Part shown: positions 56,075 through 64,000 of the stretch, piece by piece | Layout of the letters: each line of letters starts with the position of its first letter | Numbering within the stretch: position 1 is the first letter of the stretch | Origin: Solen grandis | Taxonomy: Eukaryota; Mollusca; Bivalvia; Adapedonta; Solenidae | Direction of reading: 5' to 3' | DNA: 64,000 nucleotides | NCBI GenBank assembly: GCA_021229015.1 | Contig: CM037792.1 | Span: forward strand, 42,229,655-42,293,654 | Program-made: the position numbers and the translations under genes | The notes under the pieces: generated by a model | The model's database searches: none | What the model was told of the DNA's origin: nothing | The model's input: only the letters and a program-made list of their open reading frames with translations

Positions 56075-56155
56075 GTTGCAGCCAGGATTTGATCCCCTAA
56101 CCTCACAAGTCCAGGGCAGAAACTCTAACCATTTAACCACTGGGACCCTCCGACT
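56075..56155 (-). repeat. tRNA-like SINE head, degenerate
   Basis: The minus strand has AGTGGTTAAATGGTTAGAGT (A-box side) and GGGGATCAAATCCTGGC (B-box side). It lies directly beside the mariner insertion. Confidence 0.45.
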
Positions 56156-56164
56156 TTGAATGTA

Positions 56165-57481
56165 TGAGGGTCATCCAGAAATGAAATGAGAGTTGCTTAA
56201 TTTCATAAAAACTACAAGTATTACTCACAAAATCTCTTCATAGTCCCTCAATATAATCTCCCGCCGATGTTATGGTCAACTCCCATCTTTTTGGCCGATC
56301 CTGAACTCCCAAAGCTAGGCAACCTTTGTTGATGTCCCTAACGACCGCGCTCACAGCGACATATAGTTCATTCAAATCATCATATTGGACTCCTCGTAGT
56401 GGTTCTTAAAGTGTTTGAAACAGGTCATAGTCAGGGGGACTTAAGTCTGGAAAATATGACGGGTGATTAAGAACTTCCCAGTGGTACCGCTCAAACACGT
56501 CCCTAACAATGCCGGACTTGTGCGGCCTGGTGTTATCATGCAAAATTAATGCTGTCACATGTAAAGGTTCCGGTCGCTTGCGGCATATCGCTGGTCAAAG
56601 AATTTTAGTCAAATACCACTTATAGTAATCTTTATTAACCGTGCTTCAATGTGGAACTCTGTGTTTTGACAAAACGCCGTAAATATTGAAAGCGAATATC
56701 ATTAACATCTTTAGACAGTTCATACTGCGGCGATATTTCACAGGTCTTGGCGAGTTTGGAATATGCCATTCAGAGCTTTGGCATTTCAATTCTGGCTCAA
56801 ATGACCGGATCCATGTTTCATCGATAGCAACCACTCTATTCAGCATCATTTCGCCTTCCTCTGACTATCTATTCAACAATTCAGTGCAAATTTAAACACG
56901 TTTGTCTTTTTCAGTTTTTGAGAGTGCGTGTGGCACCCACTGCGCGGTGATCTTTCTCATGCCTAAATTCTGCGTCAGAATAACGTGAACGGAACTCTTA
57001 CATATCTCCGATTCATACGCAATTTCCTCTCATGTAAATCATCTTTCAGAGTTGAGAAGTTGAGCAACAATTTCGGTGTTATTGGCCTCTGTAACTATCA
57101 ATGGCCTACCAGAGGGCGGCTTCTTGCAAGACTCTTGCCGTCCATTATTGAAATCCTTCACCCATCTACAAATAGTGCTAAATCCAACTGCACATGTCGG
57201 TTCAACCTCCTGGAGTCATTAAATATTTCAGTCGCTTTCTTTCCATGCCTACTCTCTATCTTGATATACGCATAAATTTCTTCTCGCGTTAGCACCAACG
57301 CATCGTCTGCCATTGCGTTGTTTGATATGACGTCATCAAAAATGACGTAATGTCACGATGCTTATTATCATATGTGCTTATGCGCAAAGAGTTAATTTAG
57401 TTACGCGCCAAGTTTTGTGGCTTTATGTTGTCTCAATCAAAAGTTACAAATTAACTCTCATTCATTTTCGGATGACCCTCG
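56165..57481 (-). mobile_element. Mariner transposon, full length, TA target duplication
   Basis: Inverted ends GAGGGTCATCC / GGATGACCCTC bound 1317 bp, with TA at 56163-56164 and 57482-57483. The size and the TA site are those of a complete mariner. The transposase lies on the minus strand but is broken by stops and frameshifts. Confidence 0.82.
56400..57313 (-). pseudogene. Mariner transposase, inactivated
   Basis: The ATG at 57311-57313 begins MADDALVLTREEIYAYIK, a helix-turn-helix-type N-terminus. Later pieces, in changing frames, give ICRWVKDFNNGR, KKPPSGRPLIV, the mariner signature WVPHAL (about 56930), the first catalytic Asp in VAIDETWIRSFEPE, the second in HDNTRPHKSGIV (about 56540) and the final Asp in LSPPDYDLF. 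Order and spacing fit the mariner D,D34D catalytic core. Several stops and at least two frame changes make it non-functional. Confidence 0.8.
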
Positions 57482-57499
57482 TATTATGAAACTTTTATG

Positions 57500-57770
57500 T
57501 TTGTTTGTTTCTTGGGATTAATGTACTACCGACGGTATTCCAGTCATTTGGAGGCTATGTCTGCTTGATACAGATAAAGTGCTACCACACTGCAGTATAT
57601 ACCATGATACCACAACCAGTCTCATTATCCTGACACTGAGCCAAACAGTCCTGGAACTATCCTGTGTATATGTTGAGTGTCAGGCAGGGAGCAAACAGCA
57701 CCACATCTAAGAACTCTGGTATATTGCTGTTGGGGACTGAACCCTTGACCTCCCGCTCCTGAGGGGTGTG
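57500..57770 (-). mobile_element. tRNA-derived SINE
   Basis: Minus-strand copy with GGGATTAATGTACTACCGAC, ATTCCAGTCATTTGGAGGCT, TACCACACTGCAGTATATAC, GACACTGAGCCAAACAGTCC and a head ending ACTGAACCCTTGACCTCCCG. It abuts the right end of the mariner. Confidence 0.72.
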
Positions 57771-58459
57771 GAACTTTTTATAACCTACACTGTATTTGTT
57801 TCAAATATTTAACAGTTTTACTCCTATAAAATCATATTGGGATATACATATATACATCTCCTGAATGAGAAAAAAAAACAAAAAAAAACAGTGTAAACAA
57901 TCATTATTCTGCTCACTACGGTTTTCTCCATGAGGTATTTTACAGGTTACCTTAACTCCCCTTGATCAGTACCAGCCGTTTCCCCAGTAACCAGTGACAA
58001 TATACCTTAACAATTAACCATCCCACACTTACATACAACGTATATGCACCAACTGCACATGCAATAATTTCTTAAATATGCCTTGGCAACCAAGCACCAT
58101 CATCAGCATCAGAAATTAAAAGTTACTCGGGAGCACATTATCATTCTATCAAGCCCAATTATAAAGCCTTCAATCATGTAGGACGGCATGAATCATGATT
58201 CCTATAAGCAGGATAAAAGCTTGCGTCATAGCTTAAAAACTTAACGGATGTTGATATTACATAGGCCTAACTACATAGCTTTTCAATGTGGCAATTTAAG
58301 CCAATCACAAAAAAAAAAAGAACATTTTACTTGTGCAATGCGTTAATGTTTAACAAAGACCCCATTTTGCATTTGATTCAATATCTCAAATCAATAACAA
58401 AAGTCACACACAACTAAAAACTATGTAACAATGGTAACAGAACTAACATGTGTACATGT
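57771..58459. other. No gene recognised
   Basis: AT-rich, with a short poly-A tract near 57870-57890. No supported feature. Confidence 0.3.
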
Positions 58460-58720
58460 AATGGAAACGGTGCATTATAGCTCAGTGGTAGAGTGTCCAC
58501 TTTGCATTTGGGAGGTCTGGAGTTCAAATCCCAGGTTGGGCACTTCCTCTGACGACCTCGTCAAACCAAAGATGTATAAAATTGGTACTAGATGCACCCT
58601 TGCTTGGCACTTGGCAAAATATGGTTGCTATGGGAATTTGGAGTACTCAGTACTGGTTCTACCCATGAACTTGTCTCCTGTGTATCGGGGCTATACACTG
58701 GGCATGTAAAGAACCAAGGG
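58460..58720 (+). mobile_element. SINE with tRNA-Ala-like head
   Basis: The head has TATAGCTCAGTGGTAGAGTG, TTTGCAT at the anticodon position (TGC, Ala-like) and GGAGTTCAAATCCCAGG. The body keeps CAAACCAAAGATGTATAAAA, TTGGTACTAGATGC and CCCTTGCTTGGCACTTGGCA, which match the centre of the other SINE family. The tail part is different. The acceptor-stem ends do not pair, so it is not a working tRNA. Confidence 0.6.
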
Positions 58721-59461
58721 GTCTATTCACAAAATAAACTAGGATATCGCACACAGATTCCCTTGTATCCAACTAATGTCTCTTCCGATGCTGTCTCTTC
58801 AGCAAAAGACAGAACCCACACATGGGAAATCCTTGACAGTAAGGTCTAAAATATGGACATAATAATCAGAAAATGATTACCAGCCATTACAATACAAGAA
58901 AGAAGAAGAGTGTAACAAAACACATAATAATCTTTAAGTTACCAATGTTGTCATCAGATATAGAACACTGTCTGAGTCAAATTCTCACATCTTTACATAA
59001 TTTAATTGACAGTGAAAAATATGGTTTATAAGATAACGTTTATTGTATACACTTCCTGTACTGAGCCCAGTAATGTCTGACTATCCTGCACTGTATAATG
59101 TTCATCTTCTTTGAGCGCGTCACTCAGTGTTTGACACTTTGTTGCACCAACTGACGTCTGCATTCTGAACCTGTGTTTGACTTCTATGTAAAGCATTTCT
59201 GCCACTTTAAACAAGTGAACTTTAAATGGATTGGTTTCCTCTTGCTGTCGGTATCATTTGGTATGTTTGTGTTGATGATGAGATGTTTGTCTTCTCGTGC
59301 TTTGAACATTATTTGTATATAACCATTTAGACCATTTAAACGACATCGAATTTCAACGTAAAATCACTCAAATATAAATTGACTTTTTCTCACATTTTCA
59401 CACTGAAATGACCGTTTCATTTGAATTAACAATGGACTGAATAATAACATTGAAAAATATT
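58721..59461. other. Possible exon on minus strand, otherwise empty
   Basis: Minus 59042-59203 follows AAAGTGGCAG and reads LYIEVKHRFRMQTSVGATKC, TLSDALKEDEHYTVQDSQTL and onward to a weak GTTATC donor. Length and frame are suggestive but there is no partner exon or homology I recognise. Confidence 0.25.
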
Positions 59462-59875
59462 ACAGAGTCGGAGCAGACTTTTGCAAAAGGCAAAAACATC
59501 AGACATTCGGTCTGACAAGTATGAAAATTTTGTCAGACTGAAAGAAAATCTGTCAGACCAAAAAATAAATGAGAAAATATGCAAAAAATCTATTTTTTGT
59601 TTGTTTGTTCTTGAGGTATATTTAACTGATATGTATGTATAGTTTTAGCCAATTAAACATTTAAAATACAAGAATCAAGCAAGATACTTTCATAACAAGC
59701 AAGAATAGCAAGGAAAATTGTTTTCCCTGATATTTACAGTTTGAGTTTGCCGAAAAATGCCTGCCAGTCATCTGGATTGAGGAGATAGCAATTTTTATCA
59801 GACCGAGATGATATCTGTCAGCCATGTCTGCCGGTCTGACACCTTTCACAAAGTCTGACAGAGTGTGCCGATGTT
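59462..59875. repeat. Inverted-repeat block rich in GTCTGACA words
   Basis: AGACTTTTGCAAAAGGC at the left is loosely inverted as CCTTTCACAAAGTCT at the right, and TCTGACA/TGTCAGA words occur about ten times. Probably a degenerate small DNA element. Confidence 0.4.
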
Positions 59876-61204
59876 GCATTACCATGGTTATTAAATTGGT
59901 CACAGATCATGGAGGAAATTCATATTTGAGATAAGATTATTTAACATTTTCTAGATTTTAAGATGCCCTTTCAAACCATATGAACTAAATTTGTTTAACC
60001 ATACTGAATAAGGAAAAATAGCTTCAGTCCACAAATTTTTTTAACACACCTCATATCTTCGACTCTCCTGAACACTTTCAACTCACAAAGTACTGGGACC
60101 CAAACCTACATCCAGGCTTCAGCCAATACAAAGGTGACCATACTCAAAAGCATACTCAAATTCCTGTTGGATCTAATGGCCACAATAATTGAAAATCAGA
60201 CTTTAAACAACTCAATCACAGATGGTCATTGGCTAAGAATATGATTAAAAACTATCTGTGCATATTACCTTTATAAATATCAATCTACAGACACTTTGTC
60301 ATTCAGCCATTGCAACACTCACCATCACCATCGCAGGCTCTAGTGCTACAAACTGTATAAACCTACATCTGGAATTATAAAACCTTTATTTAGAATTTCT
60401 ATCTGTGTGCCATCATATGACTGATTACATTCGATCACTCTTTGTGAATAGGCTAATTTCACAGACTGAATATTTGAGTAATATTTACAAATTTGCTACC
60501 TAGAACTGTTGAAGACACCATGTTGCGGAATGTGTCACGGGGTACTGTCCAGCAAGCAACTGCTTCAGGGTTACTGTATTCTATATTTAAACGGTATTCC
60601 CAAATGTGTTTATGAAAACAAGCATTTTCCCATGCAATGTGACCTAGAAACAAAGACTTCACCACCATTAACCAGGGTGAGTAGAAATCTTTTTTTTTTT
60701 TTATTCTACTGATAAACTTTGAATGAACTGCTTCATGTACAGTTTTATTTTTGAGAACACCTGACCTTGAAGAGACTGTTGTCAGGGTCAGATAAGAAAT
60801 TCATACATTTATTTATATTGCCAAATGTTTAAGGTGATTTTCATTGTTTATAAAGATGGAATTATCATATAATCATTATATAATGAAATTTAAAATTCCA
60901 AGAATTTCTGACAAAAGGAACTTTCCTTCTATAGGCTGAAATAATCCTATGATCTGATGAAGAATGCCTGATGGTCAACTGGTCAACTGGAAGTAACAGC
61001 CTGGTTAGTCCAGACTACATCTGTCTATCTCCAAGCGTCTAATCTGTATTCCGGCTGCTGAAGACAGCCTTTAACTTGACACTGGAAAATCAATTAGATC
61101 AGCGTCCAGTGGCGTTTGTCAGTTGGCCATATTCCAATCATTGGTAGATGCCTTATTGTCACACTTTACTCATGGTAAACTTCATGGACGACTGACGGAA
61201 TCTC
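59876..61204. other. No gene recognised
   Basis: No exon, bounded repeat or RNA gene supported. A poly-T tract is at about 60690-60701. Confidence 0.3.
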
Positions 61205-61460
61205 ACTTTAGTTTATTTATTTGCTTGGTTTTAACATCCCACCAACAGTATTTCAGTCATTTTGGGGGATGAGACTGATACATTGCTGCCTCACTGCAAC
61301 ATCATGCCATTGACAAGTGGCATGATACCACATCCTGTCACATTATCTTAATACTGCATGGGTCAACCAGTCCTGGAACTACTCCAATGCTGAGTGCCAG
61401 TACCAGGACTTCCCCTTCATGAGGTGGACACTCTAGCCACTTGACGACCACGGACCAGTT
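61205..61460 (-). mobile_element. tRNA-derived SINE
   Basis: Minus-strand copy: TTGGTTTTAACATCCCACCA, ACAGTATTTCAGTCATTTTG, GCTGCCTCACTGCAACATCA, GGTCAACCAGTCCTGGAACT and a degenerate head (GAGGTGGACACTCTAGCCAC, CTTGACGACCACGGACC). Confidence 0.7.
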
Positions 61461-63499
61461 CTTTTTTTTGTAGCAAAAATTAAGTCCCACTTTTTAACCA
61501 CAATGTGGAAATTTTGTATAAATCAAGGATATATAGTAAGTGTATATGCTTAAGCCATGGTGTGCCTTGCACTGGTAGTGCTTCTTAAGATAATGAACAT
61601 TAAAGTAAGAAGGGCCATAACTTTTAAAATAATTTACAGAGAGTGATGGTGCCAAATTTCAGCCTATGTACATAAGTCTGACATTTCATTACCGTTTCAC
61701 AAACGCTTCTAAAAGGGATTAACTGTCTGTTTAAAAAGAAAAGACGCCCATGGGACGCAGTGCAGCTATCATAGTGCTATATTGAAGGTGCATGTCTAGA
61801 TATCAGGTTTTATCACATGATGTTCCTTCTTTTCCGTGTAATATAACCATTACATATTTTTTTTTATATTCAACAACATGACATCCATTATTCCTATATA
61901 TGTCGTAGGATAAAAACAATGTGCAAAATATCATTCCGTTTAATCGCAGCATTTAAAGTCATGTGATAAAAAGAATCTTACATTCATTGTCATATAATAT
62001 AAAATCTTATTTAACTTGTCCAAGAAAAATGTAAAAAGCAACTTGTTTAATAAAATTTTATATAATATGACAACTCATGTGATATCCTACATATAATGGA
62101 CCACATTCCAACAAGTGTAAAAGCACACGCAGGTAACTAAACACATCACCAAATAAACAGTTCATTGGGATTTTAACTGGAAAGCCTAATATTGGCATTT
62201 GCATTATAATGGAGAGTCTTATAATGGATCTACACTGCCTATAGCCTTAGATTTAATTAAGTAAAATATGTACAATCCTTATTGTCAACTATCAGCATCA
62301 AATGGAAAATAAAACATCTTTTTGCGCTAATTCTGTACCACATTTCCAGACAAAACCCCATTTTAAACTCATAGCTGCACATCTGTTTTTTACTATATTC
62401 AACCTTTTCTTGACTTGACCCGACTTGACTATTTGAGTTTACCGTCACTACGACAGTATTTCAGTCATATTGTAACGTCCAGCTAATTACAGGTGGAGGA
62501 AGACCCTGAATGCACGGAGGCATCCGGGTAGAACCAACGACCTACCGCAAGCCAGCTGGAAGGCTTCCTCACATGAAAATCCGAATGGCCATGGAGGCCC
62601 CAACCTTTTCTTACTAAACATATCATTAGTAAAACTCAGACATGTATAAATAAAACTAAAAAGGTTTCCAAATTAGAAACAGTTTCTGGTGAGAAAAGAA
62701 TGTCTCACACCATAAACAATTATAGACCTCTCCACCACCTCCTACATTCCCCCAGAATTCCACTTATCACAAATTCCATTATTTATTTTTTTTTTCTTAG
62801 AATTCTTACCTTGGTGCTGACATTTCATGGAAATACATTTTCAATGAAGCAGTTAACATTCTGTGACTTTTTATGATGTGAACTGATTAAAACAATTTAT
62901 TGTGCAAATTTTCTTACGTAATTTATACTTGAAAAGGGCACGGTATTCCCAATCTGAAAATATGTTGTCGTCGTTTTTCCCAGTCAGGAACAAAAAGTTT
63001 CAAATTTTCTTCGTCAACAAGAAACTTTTTGTCATATAATTTTCAACATCCATGTAAACAAAGTTCATGTTGTTTTATGAAGACAATAATGGATGTATGT
63101 GTTTTATTTCCTATTAAAGGAAATTCCCAACCTAACATAAACACTTTATTTTCACAGTGGGAAAAGTGGCAGAACCTATTAGAAGAAGCAGAAGCAAATT
63201 CCTTCCACGTCTTTGTTGAATGTTCTTCTCATTTTAATCACTTTTGAGACATTTATCTGTATGACAAGACACGGTACTTATACACCTTTTCTCTTTCTAC
63301 TTAACCCTCCTCTTTTTTTATCCCCTCTTTTCTTCTTTTATTTCAAATATCTATACAACATTGTCTTTATTTGATCATCAAAGATTTCTCAATGGTAAAT
63401 GTATAGGAAGACTACACCCTCTGCCATACTTTTTCATTCTCACTGACAGTATCTAGATGAACAGTATTGTTATCGTACCAACTGTCCCTTAAATTGGAT
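61461..63499. other. No firm gene
   Basis: An interspersed-repeat piece (CAGGTGGAGGAAGACCCTGA ... GGCTTCCTCACATGAAAATC) lies at about 62490-62600. Plus 63159-63245 follows a fair acceptor (TTATTTTCACAG) and reads WEKWQNLLEEAEANSFHVFV to a stop, but lacks support as an exon. Confidence 0.3.
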
Positions 63500-63574
63500 T
63501 GTAATTGCCAACCGGAACTCTTTCACACATACATAAATATGAATGAAATACAAAAGTTCCGGTTGGCAATTACA
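63500..63574. repeat. Perfect 20-bp hairpin, 35-nt loop
   Basis: TGTAATTGCCAACCGGAACT at 63500-63519 and its exact inverse at 63555-63574. Confidence 0.8.
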
Positions 63575-63865
63575 CCTTTGGGATTTTCAGGATATTGAAG
63601 TTACTTTGTACAATGAGATGCTATGTTGCACCTTCAGTGAAAATTTTATGCAAATCAGTCAAAAACAAAGCCATGCAGTGCTAAAAAAACGTAAACTTTG
63701 GATTAAAAGTATGTTTATGCATCATGACATCATTTTATGTCATATGATGTCTGTCTTCTTAGAACTGAAAGAAATCTATAAGCTACATGTTCTTCTCAAA
63801 TTTCAAGTGTCTAGCTTATCTGTAAGATTCATAATACTCATATACATTTTCAGGTCCAAAGATCG

Positions 63866-64000
63866 AAACTTAATTATAAAATCCTCATTTCCAGACCACT
63901 GAGGAGCAGCGAACAGCATAAAACCTGATCAGCCTGCGAGTTACTCACAGGCTGATCTGGTTTTATGTTGTTCGCATAGGTCTTTTCATGGTTTCCTCTA
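63866..64000. mobile_element. TTAA palindromic element, copy 5, cut by window edge
   Basis: It begins inside the element (TTAATTATAAAATCCTCATT) and contains the full central hairpin (CAGCCTGCGAGTTACTCACA and inverse). It runs off the window at TTTCATGGTTTCCTCTA. The left third is missing or decayed. Confidence 0.65.

Noticed and set aside
56985..57275. 96-codon plus-strand open frame
   Set aside because: Shadow of the mariner transposase on the minus strand.
58460..58535. Functional tRNA-Ala gene
   Set aside because: A- and B-box are present but the acceptor-stem ends do not pair and a SINE body follows directly.

Overview
The window is animal nuclear DNA: AT-rich, gene-poor, with widely spaced small exons, GT-AG introns and a very high load of transposable elements. 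The repeat families (tRNA-headed SINEs with a shared body, DIRS-like retrotransposons, short palindromic TTAA elements, and elements built from tandem ~150-170 bp or longer units that start near CAAGAGGGCC and end near CTCAGGTGAGCTAA) resemble those I associate with bivalve molluscs, so a marine clam is the best guess. That is inference from repeat style, not a match I could run.

Host genes. One multi-exon gene is well supported on the minus strand, from about 22.5 kb to beyond position 1. Nine exons can be joined with matching splice phases (22354-22509, 21213-21279, 16781-16877, 16439-16621, 10984-11265, 3524-3713, 2035-2194, 623-738, 1-162). Its C-terminal half is rich in Pro/Thr/Ser/Gln and I do not recognise the product. 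Two exons each carry a one-base length error, in an A7 run and beside an AA, which looks like assembly error rather than gene death. A single orphan exon (34762-35010, plus) may belong to a second gene.

Mobile DNA, left to right. 4.1-6.3 kb: a palindromic TTAA element, a 737-bp inverted-repeat element with 5-bp target duplication, and a CAAGAGGCCC..CTAA element. 7.0-9.4 kb: a larger relative of that element, split by a LINE 3' end that is itself split by a TTAA element. 9.6-10.85 kb: a SINE with a 24-bp minisatellite grown inside it. 12-18.5 kb: two tandem-unit elements and more TTAA elements. 21.36-22.23 kb: a Mutator-like foldback element in intron 1. 23-29 kb: a nest in which a LINE is broken by two foldback elements, one of them hosting a tandem-unit element. 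30.79-33.19 kb: a nearly complete hAT-type transposon with a two-exon, frameshifted TTF/DUF4371 transposase. 38-40 kb: a DIRS-like retrotransposon with an internal deletion, abutting an assembly gap. 40.8-43.6 kb: SINEs followed by an exactly 1-kb element packed with AGCATCATGCT words. 44.8-46.2 kb: nested tandem-unit elements ending in a perfect 22-bp hairpin. 49.3-49.9 kb: a DIRS-like RNase H fragment whose IHITAYHVxG codons have expanded into an in-frame 39-bp tandem array running into a second gap. 56.2-57.5 kb: a full-length but broken mariner. SINEs and TTAA elements recur to the end.

There is no bacterial operon, CRISPR array or rRNA gene. The interest lies in the repeat biology: minisatellites born inside transposons, foldback elements with structured arms, and several element families sharing a tandem-core architecture.
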